Source: Clostridium sp. Cult3 (GTDB lineage: Bacteria > Bacillota > Clostridia > Tissierellales > Tepidimicrobiaceae). Taken from it: DNA of 39,081 bases. The stretch covers positions 1-39,081 of the forward strand of contig NZ_PPXY01000004.1 in the NCBI RefSeq assembly GCF_021655115.1. The letters run 5' to 3'. This document shows positions 15,981 to 25,208 of this stretch, piece by piece. Every line of letters starts with the position of its first letter. Within the stretch, counting starts at the first letter, position 1. Made by a program: the position numbers and the translations under genes. Below the pieces are notes generated by a model. It was given only the letters and a program-made list of their open reading frames with translations, ran no database searches and was not told the origin of the DNA.

Positions 15981-17147
15981 GTGGATAAAGTACTTAGTGT
16001 AAGCCTAGGAGAAGTAGCACTAAAAGGATTAAATAGAAAATATTTTGAAGACAAACTCATATCAAGAATGAAGAAGACCATAAAAGACATAGGTTATGAA
16101 AGGATGTATAAAGAGCAAGGCAAACTATATATTGAAGCTCAGGAAGATGACTTTGATTTAATAATCAATAGATTAAGAAAGGTATTTGGTTTAGTGTATA
16201 TTAGTCCCTGTATAAGGGTAGACAAGGATATGATAAGAATTGAAGAGGCTTCTATAAAGATAATGGAGGAGAAGCTATCCAAAGATTTGGTTAATACTTT
16301 TAAAGTGAAGACCAATAGGGTAGATAAAAGTTTTCCTATGAAGTCTCCAGAAATCTCTAGAAAGATAGGTGCTATTATATTAAACAAATTTAATCAATTG
16401 AAGGTAGATGTACACAATCCGGAAATATATTTATACATAGATATAAAGGATAATTGTTATATATATATAGATAGAATTGAAGGTTACGGAGGGCTACCTG
16501 TAGGTACCAATGGTAAAGGACTACTCTTATTATCTGGTGGAATAGATAGTCCAGTAGCTGGATTTATGATGGCAAAACGAGGGGTACAAATAAGTGGAAT
16601 TCACTTTCATAGCTACCCTTTTACTAGTGAAAGGGCAGAAGAGAAAGTTAAAAATTTAGCTGAAATACTAAGCCTTTATACCGGCCCAATAAAGCTTTAC
16701 AGTGTAAATATTTTAGAGATACAGAAAGAATTAAATGCGAAATGTCCAGGAGACGAGATGACTATTCTTTCTCGTAGGTTTATGATGAGAATTGCAGAGA
16801 AGATAGCGAAAGAAAGTGGTATAGATGCCCTTATTACTGGAGAGAATCTAGGTCAAGTGGCTTCCCAAACCATAAAGGGCATATCTGTCATCAATGCAGC
16901 AGTAAACATGCCCATACTAAGGCCTTTGATTGGATTTGATAAGGTAGATATAATAGATATAGCAAAGGAAATAGAGACTTACGAAACCTCTATACTTCCC
17001 TATGAAGACTGTTGCACCTTATTTTTACCTAAACATCCAGTAACAAGACCTAGACTAGAAGATATAGAAAGATCAGAAGAAAGTATCGATATAGAAGTCC
17101 TAGTTAGTAATGCTATAGAGGGTATGGAAGTATACAATATAGACTAA
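15981..17147 (+). CDS. thiI: tRNA 4-thiouridine synthase ThiI
   Basis: A ~388-aa protein that adenylates and thiolates U8 of tRNA and can also feed thiamine synthesis. It has an N-terminal ferredoxin-like/THUMP region (residues ~1-165, with VKTNRVDKSFP), then the PP-loop LLLLSGGIDSPVAGFMM (SGGIDS near 185) and ITGENLGQVASQT. It ends with EDCCTLFLPKHPVTRP and lacks the C-terminal rhodanese domain of E. coli ThiI. This short form relies on a partner desulfurase, which is the upstream gene. GTG 15981 is preferred over GTG 15972 because GAGGTGA lies at the right distance from it; the difference is three residues. Confidence 0.93.
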   Translation: MDKVLSVSLGEVALKGLNRKYFEDKLISRMKKTIKDIGYERMYKEQGKLYIEAQEDDFDLIINRLRKVFGLVYISPCIRVDKDMIRIEEASIKIMEEKLSKDLVNTFKVKTNRVDKSFPMKSPEISRKIGAIILNKFNQLKVDVHNPEIYLYIDIKDNCYIYIDRIEGYGGLPVGTNGKGLLLLSGGIDSPVAGFMMAKRGVQISGIHFHSYPFTSERAEEKVKNLAEILSLYTGPIKLYSVNILEIQKELNAKCPGDEMTILSRRFMMRIAEKIAKESGIDALITGENLGQVASQTIKGISVINAAVNMPILRPLIGFDKVDIIDIAKEIETYETSILPYEDCCTLFLPKHPVTRPRLEDIERSEESIDIEVLVSNAIEGMEVYNID

Positions 17148-17178
17148 AGAATCAAATGGTAAAAAATGATATTTTATA

Positions 17179-17207
17179 TTGACATATGTGTCGGATGGGT
17201 ATAAAAT
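17179..17207 (+). promoter_or_regulatory. Promoter and possible operator of the TetR gene
   Basis: TTGACA (17179-17184), a 17-bp spacer and TAAAAT (17202-17207). The palindrome ACATATGT (17182-17189), with flanking GACA/TGTC, overlaps the -35 and is a plausible autoregulatory TetR site. The promoter is clear; the operator is inference. Confidence 0.65.
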
Positions 17208-17253
17208 ATACTAAAGGCAATTTATATCATATTGAAAGGGGGATAGTTACAAG

Positions 17254-17841
17254 TTGCCGAAAATTGTGGATTATGAAGAGAAGAAACAGGAGATAATAGA
17301 GAAGGCAAAGATAGTGTTTGCAAAACGAGGATATCATAACACTAGCCTTTCCCATATATCAAAAAAATGCGGAATAGGTAGGACAACCATATACCAATAT
17401 TTTAAAAACAAAGATGAAATATTCTACCATACCGTAGGTAGTACTTTAGAAGAAATTCAAACCCAGGTAAATGTTATAGCAACTAATGAACAATTAACAT
17501 TTACAGAAAAATTGAAACAAGTAATTCATCAATTAACAGATGAACAGAAAAATAGCAACACATTTATATTGCTTTTAGAAACGTGGATTGTGCTGAACAG
17601 GGAAAAAAATGAAATGCTAGAAAACTTGAAGACAGAAACCCAAAAATTGAAGGATACCATAGAAGATTTGATAAAAGGGGCTATCCGTGAAAGGGAAATT
17701 AAACCAATAGATAGTAGAAGTTTTGCAGAGACTATTTATTCTTTCATTGAAACCTTTACGCTTCAGAGGACTTCTAACACAACGGATGCAAAAGCTAAAA
17801 TAGATTCACTAAATCTATTAATTGATGGTTTAAGAGCTTAA
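17254..17841 (+). CDS. TetR-family transcriptional regulator
   Basis: A 195-aa one-component repressor. The N-terminal helix-turn-helix reads AKIVFAKRGYHNTSLSHISKKCGIGRTTIYQYFKNKDEIF, a textbook TetR DNA-binding domain. The remaining ~140 residues form the ligand/dimerisation domain, whose ligand cannot be told. TTG start behind GAAAGGGGG. The radical SAM gene follows 19 bases after its stop with no terminator, so it probably controls itself and that enzyme through the promoter at 17179. Confidence 0.92.
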   Translation: MPKIVDYEEKKQEIIEKAKIVFAKRGYHNTSLSHISKKCGIGRTTIYQYFKNKDEIFYHTVGSTLEEIQTQVNVIATNEQLTFTEKLKQVIHQLTDEQKNSNTFILLLETWIVLNREKNEMLENLKTETQKLKDTIEDLIKGAIREREIKPIDSRSFAETIYSFIETFTLQRTSNTTDAKAKIDSLNLLIDGLRA

Positions 17842-17860
17842 ATGCAAAGGGGGAATCATA

Positions 17861-19240
17861 ATGGCAAGTGTGAAACAATTGGTTAGTACTGCAGTAATGA
17901 ATGAGGGTTTAAAATATATTGAGAAGAATCCAATGGAAAATATGCCTAAATTGTTGGATTGGGCAGAGAAGCTTATTACAAGGGAGAATCATAAAAGATA
18001 TCTTCAAAAGTTTAAAGGTATAGTGGTGGATCCTGATAATAACTGGTATAAGCTGATGGAGAGATATTTTGACGAATTATCTCCAGCTTCAAGAAGGAAA
18101 TTTTTAGTAAACTACATGGTAAACTCGGGTATAATCGGTATACCTATCCAAGATAAAGCAAAGGCAAAATACAATTGTAATGTACCATGGGCAGTACTTA
18201 TAGATCCAACTAGTGCTTGTAATTTGAAATGTACTGGATGCTGGGCTGCGGAGTATGATAAAACCGATTCATTAAGCTATGAATTGCTAGATAGAGTCAT
18301 AAGAGAAGGTAAGGAAATAGGAATATACATGTATATTTTCTCCGGAGGCGAACCGTTAGTAAGGAAGAATGATTTGATAAAATTGGCAGAGGAACATAGT
18401 GATTGTTCATTCCTATCTTTTACAAATGCTACATTGGTTGATGAGGAGTTTGCTAAAAAGCTTGGGGAACTAGGCAATTTTGGTTTAGCTATTAGTGTAG
18501 AAGGTTATGAAGAAGACACTGATATGAGGAGAGGAAATGGCACCTACAATAAGGTAATGGAAGCTATGGATTTACTAAAGAAAGAAGGAGTAATATTCGG
18601 TTTTTCAACTTGCTATCATAGATACAATACAGATGCAGTAGCTAAAGAAGATTATATAGATTTCTTGATTGATAAAGGTTGTATGTTTGGTTGGTACTTC
18701 ACCTATATGCCTATTGGCAAGGATGCAGTTACTGATTTAATTGCAACCCCAGAACAAAGGGAATATATGTATCATCAAGTAAGGGATTTAAGATCTAAAA
18801 AGCCAATATTCCTATTGGATTTTTGGAATGATGGAGAATATGTTAGTGGATGTATTGCAGGGGGAAGGAGATATCTTCACATAAATGCTAATGGAGATGT
18901 AGAACCTTGTGCTTTTGTACATTATTCCAATGTAAACATAAAAGATGTAAGTTTAATAGAAGCATTACAATCTCCATTATTTATGCAATATAAGGAGCAT
19001 CAACCATTTAATGATAATCACCTAAGACCATGTCCAGTATTGGATAATCCTGAAAAGATAAAGGAAATGGTAGATGTTTCTGGAGCTTACTCTACTCAAC
19101 CAATAGATAGAGAAGATGTTGAGGATTTAACTGCTAAAACAGAACCAGTAGCTGAAAATTGGGCTCCTGTAGCAGATGATTTATGGGATAAGCACCTAGA
19201 GAAGAAAGCAAAAAAGAAAGTTGAAACTGCAAGTAAATAA
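17861..19240 (+). CDS. Radical SAM protein with C-terminal Cys (SPASM-like) region
   Basis: A 459-aa radical SAM enzyme. Cys120, Cys124 and Cys127 (CNLKCTGCW) bind the [4Fe-4S] cluster; FSGGEPL follows as the SAM-contact motif. A ~115-residue N-terminal extension precedes the barrel. Near residue 330, SGCIAGGRRYLHINANGDVEPC with a later RPCPV resembles a SPASM/twitch region that binds an auxiliary cluster. The last ~60 residues are charged and Lys-rich. It is not a recognised cofactor-maturation enzyme and no precursor peptide is seen beside it. Pairing with TetR recalls regulated membrane or stress modifications; lipid-modifying radical SAM enzymes are one possibility, unproven. ATG follows AAAGGGGG. 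Confidence 0.85.
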   Translation: MASVKQLVSTAVMNEGLKYIEKNPMENMPKLLDWAEKLITRENHKRYLQKFKGIVVDPDNNWYKLMERYFDELSPASRRKFLVNYMVNSGIIGIPIQDKAKAKYNCNVPWAVLIDPTSACNLKCTGCWAAEYDKTDSLSYELLDRVIREGKEIGIYMYIFSGGEPLVRKNDLIKLAEEHSDCSFLSFTNATLVDEEFAKKLGELGNFGLAISVEGYEEDTDMRRGNGTYNKVMEAMDLLKKEGVIFGFSTCYHRYNTDAVAKEDYIDFLIDKGCMFGWYFTYMPIGKDAVTDLIATPEQREYMYHQVRDLRSKKPIFLLDFWNDGEYVSGCIAGGRRYLHINANGDVEPCAFVHYSNVNIKDVSLIEALQSPLFMQYKEHQPFNDNHLRPCPVLDNPEKIKEMVDVSGAYSTQPIDREDVEDLTAKTEPVAENWAPVADDLWDKHLEKKAKKKVETASK

Positions 19241-19252
19241 TATGACTACAAT

Positions 19253-19276
19253 AAAAGCTGGGAAACCAGCTTTTTT
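19253..19276 (+). terminator. Terminator after the radical SAM gene
   Basis: AAAAGCTGG (19253-19261), loop GAAA, CCAGCTTTT (19266-19274) and a T run. The tetraloop is of the stable GNRA type. Confidence 0.88.
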
Positions 19277-19286
19277 AATTTTTTGA

Positions 19287-19311
19287 GCCAGCCTAAGGGC
19301 TGGCATTTTAT
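19287..19311 (+). terminator. Second, tandem terminator-like hairpin
   Basis: GCCAGCC (19287-19293) pairs with GGCTGGC (19298-19304), followed by ATTTTATT. It sits 12 bases after the first terminator and would back it up, insulating the pot operon. Confidence 0.6.
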
Positions 19312-19412
19312 TAAGTTAAAAAATTTATATATTAAACTTAGGTGAATAGTATATTATTTAGGAATGTGTATATTGGTTAACATACATAGATAAAGTATTT
19401 TTGGAAAATCTA

Positions 19413-19442
19413 TTGACATTTTATAATATTTTTGCTTATAAT
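19413..19442 (+). promoter_or_regulatory. Sigma-A promoter of the puuR-like/pot operon
   Basis: TTGACA (19413-19418), an 18-bp spacer and TATAAT (19437-19442), both perfect. The leader to the GTG start is about 70 nt and contains the inverted repeat GTTTA-(7)-TAAAC (19461-19477), a candidate operator. A second imperfect inverted repeat, TGTAT...ATACA (19367-19386), lies upstream. Confidence 0.78.
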
Positions 19443-19519
19443 GGTATAGTTAAAATAATAGTTTAGTAAATATAAACAGAGAGTTTAATATAATACTAGT
19501 TATTGTTAGGGGGATAAAT

Positions 19520-20059
19520 GTGAAAATTGGTGAAAAGATAAGGCGTCTTAGAATAAAAAATTCCTTAACCCAAGAAGAGTTAGCAGATAGATGTGAACTC
19601 ACAAAGGGGTTTATATCTCAAGTGGAGAGGGATTTAACCTCACCTTCAATTGCTACTTTAGTCGATATATTAGACGGGCTAGGTACAAATTTAAAGGACT
19701 TTTTTAATGAAATAGAAGATGAACAAATAGTATTTACAAAAGAAGATGCCTTTGTTACAGAAAATGAAGATTTCAAGTATAGTTTAAGTTGGGTTATTCC
19801 GAATGCTCAAAAGAATGTTATGGAGCCTATTCTCATTGAGCTAGAGTCAGGAGGCAGAACAAAAGAAGACTCACCCCATGAAGGTGAAGAATTTGGATAT
19901 GTAATAAATGGCAGTATTTTCATTCATTTTGGCAATGAAAAGCAAAAGGTTAGGAAGGGAGAAAGCTTTTATTTTAAAGCTAATGTCAATCATTATATAT
20001 CTAACCCGGGAAAAACAGTAGCTAGGGTAATATGGGTGAGTACACCGCCAAGTTTCTAA
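19520..20059 (+). CDS. XRE-cupin transcriptional regulator (PuuR-like)
   Basis: A 179-aa regulator. Residues ~5-60 form an HTH_3 domain (IRRLRIKNSLTQEELADRCELTKGFISQVERD), and the C-terminal half is a cupin (HEGEEFGYVINGSIFIHFG, GESFYFKANVNHYISNPG). This architecture matches PuuR and similar regulators that sense small molecules such as polyamines. GTG start with TTAGGGGGA upstream. It lies 24 bases before potA behind the same promoter, so it very likely controls polyamine import and itself. The actual ligand is inferred from context only. Confidence 0.9.
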   Translation: MKIGEKIRRLRIKNSLTQEELADRCELTKGFISQVERDLTSPSIATLVDILDGLGTNLKDFFNEIEDEQIVFTKEDAFVTENEDFKYSLSWVIPNAQKNVMEPILIELESGGRTKEDSPHEGEEFGYVINGSIFIHFGNEKQKVRKGESFYFKANVNHYISNPGKTVARVIWVSTPPSF

Positions 20060-20083
20060 AAAGTATTTAAGGGGGGTTACGAA

Positions 20084-21133
20084 GTGGAAAAAACTTATGC
20101 CATTGATTTAAAAAATATATCAAAACAATATAATGGAGTTCAAGTTCTTGACGATATTAACTTATATATTAGAAAAAATGAATTTTTAACATTGTTAGGA
20201 CCAAGCGGATGTGGAAAAACCACAACGCTTAGAATTATTGGAGGATTTGAACAACCTTCACAAGGTCAGGTGATCTTTGAAGGAAAGGATATTACAAATA
20301 TACCTCCCTATGAGCGACAAATAAATACGGTTTTTCAAAAATACGCCCTATTTCCTCATATGGATGTATTCGACAATATAGCTTTTGGATTGAAGATAAA
20401 AAAGATTTCAAAAGATGAAATAAAAAATAAAGTTAAAGAGATGTTAAGATTAGTAAATCTTCAAGGATTTGAAAATCGTTCCATAGATTCGTTGAGTGGG
20501 GGACAACAGCAAAGGGTTGCCATTGCAAGGGCTTTAGTAAATGAGCCAAAAGTATTGTTACTAGACGAACCTTTGGGAGCTTTAGATTTAAAACTTAGAA
20601 AGGAAATGCAAACTGAACTAAAGAGCATGCAGCAAAGGGTTGGAATTACCTTTATATATGTAACCCATGATCAAGAGGAAGCTCTTACTATGTCTGATAC
20701 CGTTGTAGTAATGGATAAAGGAGTTATACAACAAATTGGAACACCTGTAGATATATATAACGAGCCTAAAAATGCGTTTGTAGCTAAATTTATAGGAGAG
20801 AGCAATATAGTAGATGGAGTTATGCATGAAGATTTTATTGTAGAATTTGCTGGAAAGGTATTTGACTGTGTGGATAAAGGTTTTAATGATAAGGAAAAAG
20901 TAGATGTAGTTATTAGACCAGAGGATTTAGAAATAACAAATCCTGAAAAAGCCCTGATCAAAGGAATAGTTACTTCTGTTACCTTTAAGGGGGTTCATTA
21001 TGAAATAATAGTGAATGATGGGGATATTCAGTGGATGATTCACAGTACAATTATGAAGCCTGTAGGTACTGAAATAGGAATGAATGTGATACCAGAAAAT
21101 ATTCACATAATGAAGAAGGTGATGGATAAATGA
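20084..21133 (+). CDS. potA: Spermidine/putrescine ABC transporter ATPase PotA
   Basis: A 349-aa ATP-binding subunit on the cytoplasmic face of the importer. Walker [10 protein letters not shown] spans residues 39-47, the Q loop is in [13 protein letters not shown], signature [15 protein letters not shown] starts at 137, Walker B is [12 protein letters not shown], and the switch His is in VTHDQEEA. The C-terminal ~110 residues form the TOBE-type regulatory domain ([10 protein letters not shown]). GTG start after AAGGGGGG. The stop overlaps the ATG of potB. The order potABCD identifies the substrate class as polyamine. Confidence 0.94.
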   Translation: MEKTYAIDLKNISKQYNGVQVLDDINLYIRKNEFLTLLGPSGCGKTTTLRIIGGFEQPSQGQVIFEGKDITNIPPYERQINTVFQKYALFPHMDVFDNIAFGLKIKKISKDEIKNKVKEMLRLVNLQGFENRSIDSLSGGQQQRVAIARALVNEPKVLLLDEPLGALDLKLRKEMQTELKSMQQRVGITFIYVTHDQEEALTMSDTVVVMDKGVIQQIGTPVDIYNEPKNAFVAKFIGESNIVDGVMHEDFIVEFAGKVFDCVDKGFNDKEKVDVVIRPEDLEITNPEKALIKGIVTSVTFKGVHYEIIVNDGDIQWMIHSTIMKPVGTEIGMNVIPENIHIMKKVMDK

Positions 21134-21966
21134 AGACAAAGTGGATTGCTTATCCCTATATTGTTTGGATGATTATATTTATCCTAGTACCCCTAGCATT
21201 GATACTCCTATATTCTTTAACTCTAGGAGATGGGGATATAACCGATATTGAATTTACACTGGAGAACTTTAAAAAGTTTTTGGATCCAAGGTATATCGAT
21301 GTATTGTGGAGGTCCATTAGCCTTGCTTTAAAATCAACAGCCATTACATTAGCTTTAGGTTATCCTATAGCTATGATAATTTCAAGGGAGAATATAAAGA
21401 AGAGAAATGCAATGATATTATTATTCGTTATACCAATGTGGATGAACTTTTTACTTAGAACTTATGCTTGGTTAACCTTATTAGGTAAAAATGGATTCAT
21501 AAACTATATAATCGTGAAATTAGGATTTCAACCACTAAATTTAATATACAATGATGGAGCAGTTTTGCTGGGCATGGTCTATAACTTTTTACCCTTTATG
21601 GTACTACCTATATATTCGGTACTAATAAAGATAGATAAGAGCTTAGTTGAAGCGGCAGAAGATTTAGGGGCAGGTAAAATGAAGGTATTTACCAAGATCA
21701 TCTTTCCTTTAAGTATACCCGGTATAATTACTGGAATTACTATGGTGTTTATGCCAGCTGTTAGCACCTTTGTTATTTCAAGATTATTGGGAGGAGGCCA
21801 ATATATGCTAATAGGGAATCTGGTGGAACAACAATTTTTAGGCACAGGTGATTGGCATTTTGGCTCAGCTATATCCATAATCATGATGGTATTCATATTG
21901 ATTACTATGGGTATAACTGCTAAATTTGATGAAGATAAAGAAGGTGGAGGTGATGGGTTATGGTAA
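21130..21966 (+). CDS. potB: Spermidine/putrescine ABC permease PotB
   Basis: A 278-aa integral membrane subunit with about six transmembrane helices. The coupling EAA loop is [26 protein letters not shown], near residues 178-203. [24 protein letters not shown] is typical of PotB. ATG overlaps the potA stop (ATGA), and its own end overlaps potC, giving coupled translation of the heterodimeric channel. Confidence 0.93.
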   Translation: MKTKWIAYPYIVWMIIFILVPLALILLYSLTLGDGDITDIEFTLENFKKFLDPRYIDVLWRSISLALKSTAITLALGYPIAMIISRENIKKRNAMILLFVIPMWMNFLLRTYAWLTLLGKNGFINYIIVKLGFQPLNLIYNDGAVLLGMVYNFLPFMVLPIYSVLIKIDKSLVEAAEDLGAGKMKVFTKIIFPLSIPGIITGITMVFMPAVSTFVISRLLGGGQYMLIGNLVEQQFLGTGDWHFGSAISIIMMVFILITMGITAKFDEDKEGGGDGLW

Positions 21967-22751
21967 ACAAGGCGCTTAAAAGGATATATACAATTTTAAT
22001 ATTTTTATTTTTATATGCTCCCATCATCGTACTTATTGTATTTTCCTTTAATAGTTCTAAATCTAGAGGAGTGTGGAGCGGATTTACTTTTAAATGGTAC
22101 ATTGAATTGTTTAAAAATGAAGAGATATTGATGGCCTTATACTATACATTAGTCATAGCAGTTTTGTCATCATTAATATCCACTATAATAGGTACTTTTG
22201 CAGCAATAGGCATATATGGTATGCCTGGGATTAGTAAGAAGATAGTGCTAAACTTAAATTATTTACCTGTACTAAATCCAGATATAGTAACTGCCGTATC
22301 GTTGATGACTTTATTTAGGTTTATTAATGTGGAATTTGGTTTTATGACCATGTTATTATCCCATATTACCTTTTCCATACCCTATGTAATCTTATCTGTT
22401 TTGCCAAAGTTAAAGCAGATGAATAAGCACTTGGCTGAAGCGGCTATGGATTTGGGAGCTACACCCTTTTATGCCTTGAGGAAGGTGGTAATCCCTGAGA
22501 TAATGCCAGGCATAGTTTCAGGAGCACTTATAGCTTTTACATTATCTATCGACGACTTTGTAATATCCTTCTTTAACAAAGGACCAGGAGTTACAAACTT
22601 AAGCATTACCATATTTTCCATGGCACGCAGGGGAATCAATCCGGTGATAAATGCTTTATCAACTTTGATGTTTGTGAGCTTGTTGATATTGCTTTTAATA
22701 ATAAATAGCAAATCGACAAAGAGTATTAGTGAAAGAGGTGATATTATATGA
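21960..22751 (+). CDS. potC: Spermidine/putrescine ABC permease PotC
   Basis: A 263-aa permease with six predicted helices, the partner of PotB. The PotC opening FLYAPIIVLIVFSFNSSKS is present, as is the EAA loop AEAAMDLGATPFYALRKVVIPEIMPGI and the following SIDDFVISFF. ATG follows GGTGGAGGTGATGG inside the end of potB. It overlaps potD by 4 bases. Confidence 0.94.
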   Translation: MVNKALKRIYTILIFLFLYAPIIVLIVFSFNSSKSRGVWSGFTFKWYIELFKNEEILMALYYTLVIAVLSSLISTIIGTFAAIGIYGMPGISKKIVLNLNYLPVLNPDIVTAVSLMTLFRFINVEFGFMTMLLSHITFSIPYVILSVLPKLKQMNKHLAEAAMDLGATPFYALRKVVIPEIMPGIVSGALIAFTLSIDDFVISFFNKGPGVTNLSITIFSMARRGINPVINALSTLMFVSLLILLLIINSKSTKSISERGDII

Positions 22752-23794
22752 CAAAGAATATTAAAATGTTAATAATCATAAGTTTGATTTTTACTATTGG
22801 AATGGTATCAACTGGTTGTGGTGACAAAAAGCCTGTTATAAATGTTTATAATTGGGGAGACTATATTGATCCTTCTGTAATAAAGGATTTTGAGAAGGAA
22901 TTCAATGTGAAGGTAAATTACAATACATTTGCAACTAATGAAGATATGTATGTAAGTATAAAAAAAGGTGGAACCAGTTATGATGTAGCTTTTCCTTCGG
23001 ATTATATGATTGAAAGAATGATAAATGAGGATATGTTAGAAAAGATAAATAAGGGAAACATCTCATATTTAGAGAATATAGAAGATAGGTTTTTGGATTT
23101 GGAGTTTGACCCAAATAATGATTATTCAGTACCTTATATGTGGGGAACTTTTGGTATAATATATAATAAAAACCTGGTTTCAGAAAAAGTGGACAGCTGG
23201 GATATACTTTGGGATGAAAAATATAAAGACCAAATCTTGATGTTAGATAGTCAAAGGGATTCTATAGCCATAGCTTTGATAAGGCTTGGATATTCTATGA
23301 ACTCTAGGGATATAAATGAGCTAGAAAAAGCTAAAGAAGAATTGATAAAGCAAAAACCTTTAGTATATGCTTATGTAGGCGATGAAGTGAAAGATATGAT
23401 GGTTGGAGAAGAGGCTGCATTGGCAGTTGTATGGTCAGGAGATGCAGTAGCTATGATTCGAGAAAATGAAAACCTTGAATATGTCATACCAAAAGAAGGC
23501 ACAAATCTCTGGTTTGATAATATGGTAATACCAAAGACCAGTAAAAACAAGGAAATGGCAGAACAGTTTATAAACTTCATGAATAGACCTGAAATAGCTG
23601 CAAGAAATACGGATTATATTGGATATTCTACTCCTAATTTCAAAGCTATGGAATTGTTGCCAGAGGATATTATAAATAGCAAGGTAGCCTATCCTACTGA
23701 TGAAGAAATGGGCGATGTGGAAATATTTAAAGATCCAAAAGACATCATCAAAGTATATGATGAAATATGGTTGGAGATAAAAGCCCAAAGGTGA
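22748..23794 (+). CDS. potD: Polyamine-binding lipoprotein PotD
   Basis: A 348-aa substrate-binding protein. The N terminus is a lipoprotein signal: basic start, hydrophobic stretch and lipobox STGC with lipidated Cys24. This fits extracellular anchoring in a Gram-positive. NVYNWGDYIDPSVIKDFEKEF and the later VPYMWGTFGIIYNK are characteristic of PotD/PotF, with aromatic residues that pack against the polyamine chain. Whether spermidine or putrescine is preferred cannot be told. It overlaps potC by ATGA and ends at the operon terminator. Confidence 0.93.
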   Translation: MTKNIKMLIIISLIFTIGMVSTGCGDKKPVINVYNWGDYIDPSVIKDFEKEFNVKVNYNTFATNEDMYVSIKKGGTSYDVAFPSDYMIERMINEDMLEKINKGNISYLENIEDRFLDLEFDPNNDYSVPYMWGTFGIIYNKNLVSEKVDSWDILWDEKYKDQILMLDSQRDSIAIALIRLGYSMNSRDINELEKAKEELIKQKPLVYAYVGDEVKDMMVGEEAALAVVWSGDAVAMIRENENLEYVIPKEGTNLWFDNMVIPKTSKNKEMAEQFINFMNRPEIAARNTDYIGYSTPNFKAMELLPEDIINSKVAYPTDEEMGDVEIFKDPKDIIKVYDEIWLEIKAQR

Positions 23795-23826
23795 TACCTC
23801 TAAAGTATACTAAGCAATTTTAAAAA

Positions 23827-23870
23827 AAAGGGACTTTTTGTATTGTAAGCAAAAGGTCCCTTTATTATTT
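23827..23870 (+). terminator. Terminator of the pot operon
   Basis: AAAGGGAC (23827-23834) pairs with GTCCCTTT (23856-23863), extendable by T/A pairs into the loop, followed by ATTATTT. Confidence 0.72.
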
Positions 23871-23942
23871 GGGGACTATTTTTAGTGTAAAACGATATAC
23901 TTTGGGTAACTATTTATTGATCATGGTCTGAGGAGTGAGATA

Positions 23943-25133
23943 ATGAAAAAAGCTAAATATATAATAATAGGAAATGGTATTGCAGGGCTTTCTGCCGCAA
24001 AGGAAATCAGGAGAAATGATTTAAATGGTAGCATAACTATGGTGTCCAGCGAATCATATTTAACTTATTATCGAATGCGTTTAACGGAATGCTTATATAA
24101 AGAATATAAGGAAGAAGAAATGTTGGTAAACAAGAAAGAATGGTATGAAGAAAATAATATAGAAGTGGTATTAAATAAAATTGTAGAAAAACTGGATACT
24201 AAGAACAATAAAATAAGATTAGATGATGGTATAGAGATTCAATATGAAAAACTATTAATAGCCACAGGCAGTAGACCTTTCATACCACCAGTAGCAGGGA
24301 AGTATAAACAAGGAGTATTAGCACTAAGAACTCTTAGGGATCTAAACTATATTAACAATTACTTTAGCACAAAGGATAATATCACCGTAATAGGTGGCGG
24401 ACTATTAGGACTTGAGGCAGCATGGGCATTGAAACAATTAGGAAAAGAAGTAAATATAGTAGAATTTGCCCCATATATATTGCCTAGACAATTAGATGAG
24501 GAACTGTCCCGTAAACTAGAAAGTAGGTTAATTGAGGAAGGGTTTAATCTATACTTAAATGCACAAGCCACAGAAATACTTGGGGATACAATGGCAAATG
24601 GAATCAAATTAGAGGATGGTAGACAAATAAGAACAGATTCAATATTGTTTTCAGTGGGGATACGACCTAATTTAGATTTAATTAGGGATACTGAAATAGG
24701 ATCTAACAAGGGTATATTAATAGATAGCAATCTTAAAACCAATATAGATAATATATATGCTGCAGGAGATGTAATAGAAATAAATGATAAAATAATAGGG
24801 CTTTGGACTGCTAGCAATGAACAAGGGAAAGTTGCAGGTAGAAATATGACTGGGGGAAACCTAGAATACATTGAACCAAGACCTTATACTAGTTTACAAT
24901 TAGGAGAAATCAAGCTATTTTCCATAGGAAATATAAATGAATACGATGGGATTTATCAATATATTTCGGAAGGAGTTCACCATAAATTATTTGTAAAAGA
25001 TAATAAACTAATAGCCGCTATTCTACTTGGTGACATAAAAGATATGGGAAAAGTAAGGACTGGAGTAGAGAACGGGATAGATATAGATAAATATTTAGAG
25101 GGTAAACCTCACTATAAACAAATACAAGAATAA
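23943..25133 (+). CDS. FAD/NAD(P)-dependent oxidoreductase, NADH:rubredoxin reductase-like
   Basis: A 396-aa flavoprotein. An FAD-binding GNGIAGLSAAKEI begins near residue 10, IGGGLLGLEAAWAL near 145-158 binds NAD(P)H, and IYAAGDVIEI near 270 is the second FAD contact. SYLTYYRMRLTECL follows the first strand, as in rubredoxin reductases and nitrite-reductase-like flavoproteins. There is no redox-active CxxxxC pair, so it is not a disulfide reductase. In anaerobes such enzymes pass electrons to rubredoxin for O2/ROS reduction; no rubredoxin gene is adjacent. Single gene, ATG behind GAGGAGTGAG. It sits between the pot operon and the GntR/grd region. Confidence 0.82.
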   Translation: MKKAKYIIIGNGIAGLSAAKEIRRNDLNGSITMVSSESYLTYYRMRLTECLYKEYKEEEMLVNKKEWYEENNIEVVLNKIVEKLDTKNNKIRLDDGIEIQYEKLLIATGSRPFIPPVAGKYKQGVLALRTLRDLNYINNYFSTKDNITVIGGGLLGLEAAWALKQLGKEVNIVEFAPYILPRQLDEELSRKLESRLIEEGFNLYLNAQATEILGDTMANGIKLEDGRQIRTDSILFSVGIRPNLDLIRDTEIGSNKGILIDSNLKTNIDNIYAAGDVIEINDKIIGLWTASNEQGKVAGRNMTGGNLEYIEPRPYTSLQLGEIKLFSIGNINEYDGIYQYISEGVHHKLFVKDNKLIAAILLGDIKDMGKVRTGVENGIDIDKYLEGKPHYKQIQE

Positions 25134-25208
25134 TACAAAATGTATTTTACTAAAATAGCAAAAGATGATATATTTATAATAAGTATTAAATATTTTTTGT
25201 GAGGGGTT

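Noticed and set aside
24359-24871. A 170-aa open frame on the minus strand
   Set aside because: It lies wholly inside the flavoprotein gene in antisense, has a low-complexity Ser/Pro/Leu-rich product and lacks a ribosome binding site.
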